5,059 bases of DNA from an uncultured Rhizobiaceae group bacterium (GTDB taxonomy: Bacteria > Pseudomonadota > Alphaproteobacteria > Rhizobiales > Rhizobiaceae). The notes beneath the pieces were generated by a model that worked only from the letters and a program-made list of their open reading frames with translations, did no database searches and was not told the DNA's origin. This document shows positions 1 through 5,059 of this stretch, in pieces. The translations under genes and the position numbers were made by a program. The stretch covers positions 1-5,059 of the forward strand of contig CALHHQ010000154.1 in NCBI GenBank assembly GCA_938030645.1, written 5' to 3'. Position 1 is the stretch's first letter. Each line of letters starts with the position of its first letter.

Positions 1-152
1 TTCAGAGAATTGTCACTGTGCTTGAAACTGCTTCGGCACAATTGGCAAAAGCCAGTGTAACGGCCACTTCAAAATCGGATATTGAACCCGTGTTTCAGCA
101 AATTGCTGGTACATGCAAAGGGTGTCATCAAGATTTTCGCCAGAAAAAGTAA
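1..152 (+). CDS. c'-type cytochrome (class II cytochrome c), C-terminal end only
   Basis: This is a gene fragment running in from the left edge, with its first full codon at position 3 and a TAA stop at 150-152. The 49 visible residues end in TCKGCHQDFRQKK, where CKGCH (bases 114-128) is a CxxCH haem c attachment motif. A haem motif about ten residues from the C-terminus, preceded by a helix, is the hallmark of class II cytochromes c (c' and c-556, Pfam Cytochrom_C_2), whose haem sits on the last helix of a four-helix bundle. Such proteins act in the periplasm as electron carriers or NO/ligand-binding proteins. The rest of the protein, including its export signal, lies outside the window, so c' and c-556 subtypes cannot be told apart. 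The gap of 133 bases to the next gene gives no sign of co-transcription. Confidence 0.82.
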   Translation, partial: QRIVTVLETASAQLAKASVTATSKSDIEPVFQQIAGTCKGCHQDFRQKK

Positions 153-244
153 AAGCAGGCCAATGTCATCGTCGTGCGTGCGACAGTAGGTTTCGCTTTA
201 AGGCAGTTGTTTACGTGTCGCTGGCAAGATAGTGCCAATACCAA

Positions 245-265
245 GCGCAGTCAGAATGCGCAGTC
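245..265 (+). repeat. Short direct repeat in the leader of the methyltransferase gene
   Basis: The 8-base word GCGCAGTC occurs twice, at 245-252 and 258-265, separated by five bases (AGAAT), giving a 13-base period. The pair ends ten bases before the ribosome binding site at 275-278, so it lies in the untranslated leader or the promoter-proximal region. It could be a regulator site, but such a short repeat can arise by chance, and no regulator gene in the window points to it. Confidence 0.35.
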
Positions 266-274
266 TTTCGTTCC

Positions 275-278
275 GGAG
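275..278 (+). promoter_or_regulatory. Ribosome binding site deciding the methyltransferase start
   Basis: GGAG at 275-278 stands seven bases before the ATG at 286. This supports ATG 286 over the upstream in-frame GTG at 232 and ATG at 253. Those earlier starts would add 18 or 11 residues with no resemblance to the usual Gly/Arg-rich N-terminus of these proteins. Confidence 0.75.
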
Positions 279-285
279 CATAATT

Positions 286-1848
286 ATGAGCGAAACAGAA
301 ACAGGACGACGCGGTCGCGGGGGCAGAGCGGGTGGCGGTGCGGCGGCGCGCCGTGCATCAAGAACGAACGCAAAAGTAGCATCGTTTCCTTACATCACAC
401 GCAAGATCAAAGAGTTTGAAATTCTTGATGATGAAGCGATGGAGATTATTGAGCGTAACGCTGACACCGTGCTGGAAGAAGTGGGCGTTGAGTTCCGTGA
501 TGATGCCGAAGCATTGGCGATGTGGAAAGAAGCTGGTGCCGATGTTCAAGGCGAGCGGGTGCATTTTCCAAAAGGTCTTTGTCGTGAGTTGATGAAGACA
601 GCTCCTTCCACATTCACACAACATGCCCGCAATCCTGAGCGCAGTGTGGAAATTGGTGGCAAAGGCACAGTTTTCGCTCCTGTTTATGGCCCTCCATTCG
701 TTCGTGCACTTGATGGTGAACGCCGCTACGGCACGATGGAAGATTTTCGCAATATTGTGAAAATGGCCTACGCGGCTCCTGCCATGCATCACAGCGGTGG
801 CACAGTGGTTGAACCAAGCGATGTGGCGGTGAACAAGCGCCATCTTGATATGGTTCACGCGCATATGACGCTTTCTGACAAACCGTATATGGGGTCTGTG
901 ACTGCACCAGAACGGGCTGCCGACACGGTTGAAATGTCGAAAATTCTGTTTGGCGAACAGTTTGTTGACAACAATTGCGTGGTTACATCGCTGATCAACA
1001 TCAATTCACCCTTGGTGATGGATGATACGATGTTGGGCGCGTTGAAGGTTTATGCTCGCGCCAATCAAGCTTGTATTATTTCACCGTTTATTGTGGGCGG
1101 CGCCATGTCTCCCGTAACAGTGGCAGGGACACTTACGCAGGTGCTCGCAGAGGCGCAGGCAGCGATTGCCTTTTCGCAACTTTGCCGCCCGGGTGCACCC
1201 GTTATTATGGGCACATTTGCGACATCCATTTCCATGCAGTCTGGTGCACCAGCTTTCGGCACTCCAGAGCCAAGCCAAGTTCTTTATGGAGCAGCGCAAT
1301 TTGCGCGGAAGTTCAACCTTCCGTTTCGTTCGGGCGGTTCATTGACGGGCTCAAAATTGCCAGATGCGCAAGCCGCTTATGAAAGCGCGAACACGCTGAA
1401 CGCAACTTTGCTTGGCGGTGTGAACTTTTCGCTTCATGCGGCTGGATGGTTGGAAGGTGGACTCGTTTCTTCTTTCGAGAAGTTCGTCATGGATTGCGAT
1501 CAACTGGCTGCGCAACAAAAGATGGCGCAGGGCGTCGCTGTTGATGAAAATGGCCAAGCGTTGGACGCAATCCGCGAAGTTGGATTGGGCGAGGGCAGTC
1601 ACTATCTCGGTGCAGCTCACACACAGGCGAATTTTCAGACAGCATTCTTCCGCTCCGAGATCGCCGACAACAATTCATTTGAACAGTGGGAAGCTGAGGG
1701 GGCGAAGTCTGCGCCAGAACGTGCGCGTGAAAAAGCTGAACAGTGGATCAACGAACATGAGGCGCCAGCAATGGACCCTGCTGTTCGCGAAGCGCTCGAT
1801 GAATTTGTGGCGGTCAAAAAGAACTCTATGCCTGATGCATTTACCTGA
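286..1848 (+). CDS. MttB-superfamily (trimethylamine/betaine) methyltransferase, non-pyrrolysine type
   Basis: The product is a 520-residue cytoplasmic protein of the trimethylamine methyltransferase (MttB) superfamily, which folds as a TIM barrel. Characterised members pass a methyl group from a quaternary or tertiary amine to the cobalt of a corrinoid protein. The assignment rests on whole-length resemblance to alphaproteobacterial 'trimethylamine methyltransferase family' proteins. Recognisable blocks include ITRKIKEFEILDDE (37-50), GGKGTVFAPVYGPPF (124-138), HHSGGTVVEPSDVAVNKRH (168-186), SLININSPLV (235-244), ACIISPFIVGGAMSPVTVAG (262-281), MGTFATSISMQSGAPAFGTP (308-327), SGGSLTGSKLPDAQAAYES (349-367) and ADNNSFEQWEAEG (460-472). 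No in-frame TAG occurs and the stop is TGA, so it lacks the pyrrolysine of the archaeal trimethylamine enzymes and belongs with the MtgB-like group, one of whose members demethylates glycine betaine. Residues 8-30 are an Arg/Gly/Ala-rich, probably disordered tail. No corrinoid protein, corrinoid activator or second methyltransferase lies beside it, so the substrate is unknown: betaine, another quaternary amine or trimethylamine are all possible. Confidence 0.93.
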   Translation: MSETETGRRGRGGRAGGGAAARRASRTNAKVASFPYITRKIKEFEILDDEAMEIIERNADTVLEEVGVEFRDDAEALAMWKEAGADVQGERVHFPKGLCRELMKTAPSTFTQHARNPERSVEIGGKGTVFAPVYGPPFVRALDGERRYGTMEDFRNIVKMAYAAPAMHHSGGTVVEPSDVAVNKRHLDMVHAHMTLSDKPYMGSVTAPERAADTVEMSKILFGEQFVDNNCVVTSLININSPLVMDDTMLGALKVYARANQACIISPFIVGGAMSPVTVAGTLTQVLAEAQAAIAFSQLCRPGAPVIMGTFATSISMQSGAPAFGTPEPSQVLYGAAQFARKFNLPFRSGGSLTGSKLPDAQAAYESANTLNATLLGGVNFSLHAAGWLEGGLVSSFEKFVMDCDQLAAQQKMAQGVAVDENGQALDAIREVGLGEGSHYLGAAHTQANFQTAFFRSEIADNNSFEQWEAEGAKSAPERAREKAEQWINEHEAPAMDPAVREALDEFVAVKKNSMPDAFT

Positions 1849-1902
1849 AAGCGCGAGGTCAGGGCACCACATAATCGGGAAGTTCAAGGCAACGAACTTA
1901 TA

Positions 1903-1966
1903 GCCGACTTCATTCACAAAGAAGTCTGGCGCTCGGCCATAAAAAGCTGATTTGCGTCTTTTTTTT
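1903..1966 (+). terminator. Possible terminator of the methyltransferase gene (weak)
   Basis: GCCGACTTC (1903-1911) can pair with GAAGTCTGGC (1921-1930) around a nine-base loop. This gives a six-pair stem GACTTC/GAAGTC that is extended by three GC pairs past a bulged T. A run of eight T lies at 1959-1966, but 28 bases of unpaired sequence separate stem and T run, which is not the canonical layout. The hairpin may be a transcript-end stabiliser, or the two elements may be unrelated. Confidence 0.25.
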
Positions 1967-1990
1967 GAATTATTTTCAAAAGCGACCCAA

Positions 1991-2022
1991 GGAAAACCCA
2001 ATTGGTTTCGTCTAACGTCTGA
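1991..2022 (+). promoter_or_regulatory. Candidate ECF-type promoter of the sigma/VWA operon
   Basis: GGAAAACC at 1991-1998 resembles the AAC-containing -35 element of ECF promoters. Downstream, CGTCTAA (2009-2015) and CGTCTGA (2016-2022) stand in tandem and both resemble ECF -10 elements, which usually start with CGT. The second copy is 17 bases after AACC, a normal spacing; the first is too close. A start point about 7-9 bases after the second copy would fall at or next to the ATG at 2025. ECF operons often drive their own transcription, so autoregulation is plausible. This is a match by eye only. Confidence 0.4.
1994..2008. repeat. Inverted repeat inside the candidate promoter spacer
   Basis: AAACC (1994-1998) and GGTTT (2004-2008) form a perfect inverted repeat around CAATT, with the palindrome CCAATTGG at 1998-2005 inside it. 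It overlaps the presumed -35 element, where an operator would act. It is short and could be coincidence. Confidence 0.3.
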
Positions 2023-2024
2023 AT

Positions 2025-2582
2025 ATGAAAGAAGATGTTGGAAATGAAATGCTGGTTCAGCGTGCGATTGATGGGGATCGGGCGGCGTTTGCTGCGCTGA
2101 TTTCACGTCATTACGACACCATGTTTCGTGTTGCATGGAAATATTGCGGCAATCGCGAAGATGCCGAAGACATTGCTCAAGACGTGTGCGTGCGATTGGG
2201 GCAGACCATCCAAAGCTTTACAGGCCAATCGAAGTTTTCCACTTGGCTGTATCGTGTGGTGTTGAATGCAACGCGGGATCACCATCGTAAGAATGCATCG
2301 CGCACTCGAAAACTGGATGCATGGGCGGCGGAACCGTCTCGCCCCGACGTTCAAACACCTGACGTCGAACAGGATGATGAGACTGAAACACTATGGCGCG
2401 CAGTGCGTAAACTTCCTGATCGGCAACGCGATTGCTTGCTTTTGGTGTTTGGGGAGGGGTTGAGCCATGCAGATGCTGCAGCTGCGCTCGACTGCGCGGA
2501 AGGCACGATTGCCTCAAATATTCATGACGGGAAGAAACGGCTGAAAGTTCTGTTCTTGGAAGAAGAGAAGGTTGGAAACTGA
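2025..2582 (+). CDS. ECF-family RNA polymerase sigma factor
   Basis: The product is a 185-residue sigma-70 factor of the ECF type, which directs RNA polymerase to a small set of stress or signal-response promoters. Region 2 covers about residues 21-90, with the core-binding helix DAEDIAQDVCVRL (46-58) and the -10 recognition part FSTWLYRVVLNATRDHHRK (71-89). An acidic linker (102-121) follows. Region 4 (about 122-178) has LPDRQRDCLLLVFGEGLSHADAAAALDCAEGTIASNIHDGKKRL, with the -35-binding helix-turn-helix near 147-172. The recognition helix reads ASNIHDGKKRL where many ECFs have a KSRLHRARKRL-like sequence, so promoter preference may be unusual. There is no added C-terminal domain. No ribosome binding site precedes ATG 2025, which fits leaderless translation. 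The in-frame ATG at 2049, with GGAA at 2040-2043, is the alternative and would remove eight residues. The gene ends one base before the VWA gene, so the two are almost certainly one operon. Confidence 0.92.
   Translation: MKEDVGNEMLVQRAIDGDRAAFAALISRHYDTMFRVAWKYCGNREDAEDIAQDVCVRLGQTIQSFTGQSKFSTWLYRVVLNATRDHHRKNASRTRKLDAWAAEPSRPDVQTPDVEQDDETETLWRAVRKLPDRQRDCLLLVFGEGLSHADAAAALDCAEGTIASNIHDGKKRLKVLFLEEEKVGN
2574..2577 (+). promoter_or_regulatory. Ribosome binding site of the VWA gene
   Basis: GGAA at 2574-2577 lies six bases before ATG 2584 and inside the last codons of the sigma gene. It supports ATG 2584 over the in-frame TTG at 2572, which would overlap the sigma gene and add four residues. 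The arrangement favours coupled translation of the two proteins. Confidence 0.6.
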
Positions 2583-2583
2583 T

Positions 2584-4629
2584 ATGATTGATGATGACCT
2601 GAAAAAACTCGAAAATTTGAAAGCTCCAGCGGTTTCGGAATCAGCCAAGGAACGTGCAGTCAATGCGGCTATGGATGCCTTTGACGAATCCCAATTGGAA
2701 AAAAAATCCGCGGCCACCCAAGGAATTGAAACCGAGACACGTCCCACCTCCATAACAAATACAATTTGGAGTGGACTTATGAATTCGATTTTGAAACCCG
2801 TTTGGGACATGAAACCCGCCGCAATGGCTGCCGTTGCTGGTGTTATGCTTGTGCCTGTTGTTGGTGTGATTGCGCTGGACAATTATGATGTTGGAAACCC
2901 AGAGATTGCTGGGTTGGAAACTCGTGCTGACAAAGCCAAACCAGATCAGATCACAGTTAAAAGGGACGTATCTAAATCCATCAAAGCATCTGAAGCCGAG
3001 GTCCGAAAGCCTCTTGCTGAAAACTTTGCGGCATCTGGCCAGAATAGTTTAGCTGATGGTTCGGTTGACACTTCAAGAGTTCAAACTGCATCAAAATCAA
3101 TGCGCAAGCGTAGTATTGGACAGGTGAGAACAACGGCGGCGCCATTGCAAAATGGCGGAAGAATAGCTGCGGAACCGATGCCTGTTCCTGCCGCGCCAAC
3201 AATCGACAATGAGCAATTTCCTGAGTTTAAAGATAGTGGCGTGAAAGCCGTTGCGACATCTCCAGTGTCCACATTCTCAATCGATGTGGACACGGCGTCG
3301 TACTCTCGTGTGCGTCGCTCGATTATGGACGGTGCACTACCGCGCAAAGACATGGTGCGGGTGGAAGAGTTGATCAATTATTTCCCGTATTCTTACCCGT
3401 TGCCAGAAACAAAAGCACAGCCGTTTAAGCCGACGGTGACCATCATGCCAACGCCGTGGAATGAACACACGAAGCTCATGCATATAGGCATCAAAGGCTT
3501 TGACGTGGAGACTGCAGAGCAGCCGGCCGCGAACCTTGTATTTTTGCTGGATGTGTCTGGCTCCATGAGTTCGCAAGATAAATTACCATTGTTGATCAAG
3601 TCTTTCCGTCTTCTGCTTCAGAAACTGAATCCAACTGATAAAGTTTCGATTGTGACCTATGCGGGTCGGTCTGCAACAGTTTTGGAACCCACAGAAGCAT
3701 CAAACCAATCGACCATTATCAACGCTTTGGAAAACCTGAAAGCTGGTGGCTCCACTGCCGGTGCGCAAGGTATCGAACAGGCTTATCGTTTGGCCGAGCA
3801 GAACTTTGTGAAAGACGGTGTGAACCGTGTGATGCTGGCGACTGATGGTGATTTCAATGTCGGAATTTCCGATCCAAATCAGCTCAAGGATTACATTGCC
3901 GAGAAAAGAAAATCTGGTGTTTTTCTTTCTGTCTTCGGATTCGGCAAAGGCAATATCAACGACACCTTGATGCAATCGTTGGCGCAAAATGGAAACGGGC
4001 AGGCGGCTTACATCGATACATTGGCTGAAGCCCAAAAAGCGTTGGTTGATGAATCTGGTGGTACGCTGTTTCCCATCGCCAAAGACTTGAAAATTCAAGT
4101 GGAGTTTGATCCATCGAAAATCGCCGAATATCGCTTGATTGGTTACGAAACCCGCGCTCTGAAACGTGAAGATTTTAACAACGATAAAGTGGATGCAGGT
4201 GATATTGGCGCCGGTCATTCGGTCACTGCGATTTACGAACTTACGCCTGTGGGCAGTCCGGCAGTGCTGGTTGATCCGTTGCGTTATGGCGATGCCAAAT
4301 CTGCTGCAGCCGAAAACGCTTATGGTGAAGTCGGTTTCTTAAAAATGCGGTATAAACTGCCGAACGAAAACAAGAGCAAATTGTTGTCCACGCCCCTCAA
4401 TATGAGTGGTCCTGATGACAAGCAAGACGCGGTATCTCAAGATGTAAGTTTTGCAACAGCGGTTGCCGCTTTTGGTCAAAAGCTTCGTGGAACACCAGCG
4501 TTGGACGATATGAATTATGATCAGATCGCAAATATGGCGCATGCGGCAAAAGGGGACGACAAGTTCGGCTATCGCAGTGCTTTCGTTCAGTTGGTTCGCA
4601 TGGCAGGGTCACTCTCGAAAACACGATAA
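2584..4629 (+). CDS. Membrane-anchored von Willebrand factor A protein, YfbK type; candidate anti-sigma partner
   Basis: The product has 681 residues. The N-terminal part (1-77) is charged and probably cytoplasmic. One hydrophobic helix follows at about 78-97 (PAAMAAVAGVMLVPVVGVIAL), with positive residues before it and none directly after, so the remainder should be periplasmic. A Lys/Ser/Ala-rich linker (about 101-207) leads to a VWF_N-type region (about 208-300, with STFSIDVDTASYSRVRR and RVEELINYFPYSYP). A VWA domain (about 316-490) comes next. Its metal site looks intact: DVSGS (323-327), Thr391 in GGSTAG, and Asp421 in ATDGD. The C-terminal part (about 497-675) matches the YfbK C-terminal domain (DUF3520). 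E. coli YfbK-like proteins are typically lipoproteins; here no lipobox is seen and a transmembrane anchor with an N-terminal extension replaces it. Metal-dependent binding of a protein partner is expected from the VWA fold. The position right behind an ECF sigma gene suggests that residues 1-77 may bind the sigma factor, which is inference. No zinc-binding HxxxCxxC motif is present. Confidence 0.9.
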   Translation: MIDDDLKKLENLKAPAVSESAKERAVNAAMDAFDESQLEKKSAATQGIETETRPTSITNTIWSGLMNSILKPVWDMKPAAMAAVAGVMLVPVVGVIALDNYDVGNPEIAGLETRADKAKPDQITVKRDVSKSIKASEAEVRKPLAENFAASGQNSLADGSVDTSRVQTASKSMRKRSIGQVRTTAAPLQNGGRIAAEPMPVPAAPTIDNEQFPEFKDSGVKAVATSPVSTFSIDVDTASYSRVRRSIMDGALPRKDMVRVEELINYFPYSYPLPETKAQPFKPTVTIMPTPWNEHTKLMHIGIKGFDVETAEQPAANLVFLLDVSGSMSSQDKLPLLIKSFRLLLQKLNPTDKVSIVTYAGRSATVLEPTEASNQSTIINALENLKAGGSTAGAQGIEQAYRLAEQNFVKDGVNRVMLATDGDFNVGISDPNQLKDYIAEKRKSGVFLSVFGFGKGNINDTLMQSLAQNGNGQAAYIDTLAEAQKALVDESGGTLFPIAKDLKIQVEFDPSKIAEYRLIGYETRALKREDFNNDKVDAGDIGAGHSVTAIYELTPVGSPAVLVDPLRYGDAKSAAAENAYGEVGFLKMRYKLPNENKSKLLSTPLNMSGPDDKQDAVSQDVSFATAVAAFGQKLRGTPALDDMNYDQIANMAHAAKGDDKFGYRSAFVQLVRMAGSLSKTR

Positions 4630-4646
4630 TTGACCAGGCTTCTTTT

Positions 4647-5059
4647 TTGACCAATCAAACTTCAAAGGCAGATAGTCTGCAAAACGAGGCGCGGGCATTG
4701 CTCGCGCCTTTCGGCCTTCTGCAATTCGGTTGGTTTCGAGATGAGCAGGGAACTGCGGGCTTGCTGGTGGGCAATATTGGCAGCAGTTTATGGCCCGCTT
4801 TTACGGCTTCGGAAGAATTCTCCGATGGTGAAAGCAATGCATTGGATCGTTGGACGGAAACGGTTCTAAAGCCCACAGCGCGTGGACTGAAAGCGGAATT
4901 GCGGTTTCCATTTGGAGAGAAAATCTGGCCGTTTCAAAAATGGGCTGGGCAGGCAACGGGTATGAAACAGTCGCCCATCGGTTTGTTTATTCATCCTGAA
5001 TACGGGCTTTGGACGGCTTTTCGTGGTGCTTTGATGTTTGACGCTGACTTCGACTTCGA
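4647..5059 (+). CDS. Ferredoxin-like protein, N-terminal part (cut by window end)
   Basis: The frame stays open from inside the preceding gene to the right edge. The best start is TTG 4647, with AGG at 4636-4638 eight bases upstream; no in-frame ATG or GTG lies nearby. About 137 residues are visible. They include LLAPFGLLQFGWFR, LLVGNIGSSLWPAF, ALDRWTETVLKP, LRFPFGEKIWPFQKWAGQA and SPIGLFIHPEYGLWTAFRGAL. These blocks resemble alphaproteobacterial proteins annotated as 'ferredoxin' or 4Fe-4S proteins, which carry their cysteine cluster motif in the C-terminal part, beyond this window. No cysteine is visible in the part seen here, so iron-sulfur binding cannot be confirmed. The family has no settled function as far as I know. 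It starts 17 bases after the VWA stop, so it may be transcribed with it. Confidence 0.68.
   Translation, partial: MTNQTSKADSLQNEARALLAPFGLLQFGWFRDEQGTAGLLVGNIGSSLWPAFTASEEFSDGESNALDRWTETVLKPTARGLKAELRFPFGEKIWPFQKWAGQATGMKQSPIGLFIHPEYGLWTAFRGALMFDADFDF
4687..4711 (+). other. GC-rich hairpin near the 5' end of the ferredoxin-like gene
   Basis: AGGCGCG (4687-4693) pairs perfectly with CGCGCCT (4703-4709). The stem can extend inward by one G-T and two G-C pairs to a three-base ATT loop, and TT then C follow. It looks like an intrinsic terminator with a poor T run. It lies inside coding sequence for EARALLAPF, which belongs to a conserved-looking stretch. It may only reflect Ala/Arg codons, or it may attenuate read-through from the sigma/VWA operon. 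Confidence 0.35.

Larger units (their letters stand above)
1849..2024. other. Intergenic region between methyltransferase and sigma operon
   Basis: The 176 bases hold no convincing gene. From left to right they contain a modest hairpin (1903-1930), a T8 tract inside an AT-rich stretch (about 1959-1980), and a candidate ECF promoter with an embedded inverted repeat (1991-2021). The AT-rich block could serve as an upstream activating element for that promoter. Confidence 0.6.

Noticed and set aside
171..184. Inverted repeat GTCG-N6-CGAC
   Set aside because: Four-base arms are expected by chance and it sits next to nothing that would give it meaning.
207..233. A possible sigma-70 promoter (TTGTTT followed by a GATA-like -10)
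   Set aside because: The -10 match and spacing are poor; nothing sets it apart from background.
232..285. Upstream in-frame GTG (232) and ATG (253) as starts of the methyltransferase
   Set aside because: No ribosome binding site fits them, the added residues do not resemble family N-termini, and ATG 286 has GGAG at ideal spacing.
174..419. An 81-residue open frame overlapping the methyltransferase start
   Set aside because: It overlaps the real gene in another frame, has no recognisable features and no ribosome binding site that stands out.
358..864. A 168-residue open frame on the - strand
   Set aside because: It lies within the conserved methyltransferase coding region and shows no domain pattern of its own.
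1675..2136. A 153-residue open frame on the - strand spanning the intergenic gap
   Set aside because: It overlaps the ends of two well-supported + strand genes and its translation shows no plausible family or start signal.
3700..4218. A 172-residue open frame on the - strand
   Set aside because: It is fully inside the VWA gene, whose frame carries clear conserved motifs; the reverse product looks like a codon-bias shadow.
1..5059. CRISPR array, tRNA or rRNA gene, insertion sequence, phage or defence genes
   Set aside because: No repeat-spacer pattern, no cloverleaf or rRNA-like sequence, no transposase or integrase, and no terminal inverted repeats were seen.

Overview
The window reads as chromosomal DNA of an alphaproteobacterium of moderate GC (roughly 50% by eye). 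This rests on protein style: a c'-type cytochrome, a non-pyrrolysine MttB-family methyltransferase of the kind common in Rhizobiales and Rhodobacterales, an ECF sigma factor, and an Arg/Trp-rich ferredoxin-like protein. No database search was possible, so the genus is left open.

Layout: all recognised genes lie on the + strand. (1) 1-152 is the C-terminal end of a c'-type cytochrome carrying the haem motif CKGCH. (2) After a 133-base gap holding a short direct repeat and a good ribosome binding site, 286-1848 encodes a complete 520-residue trimethylamine/betaine methyltransferase-like (MttB superfamily) protein. It has no in-frame amber codon and no corrinoid protein beside it. (3) 1849-2024 is a non-coding gap with a modest hairpin, a T8 tract and a candidate ECF-type promoter directly before the next start. 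(4) 2025-2582 (ECF sigma factor) and 2584-4629 (membrane-anchored von Willebrand factor A protein of the YfbK type) are one base apart and form an operon. (5) From about 4647 to the window end runs the N-terminal part of a protein resembling alphaproteobacterial 'ferredoxin' proteins, probably starting at TTG.

How the genes may work together: the tightest functional unit is the sigma factor and the VWA protein. The VWA protein has a short acidic/charged N-terminal segment, one membrane helix, and then a large presumed periplasmic part (VWF_N, VWA with intact MIDAS, YfbK C-terminal domain). A protein translated right after an ECF sigma factor with this topology is a natural candidate for its membrane-bound anti-sigma factor or signal sensor. 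That role is inferred, not shown. The methyltransferase and the cytochrome fragment look like separate transcription units that need not be related to the sigma operon.
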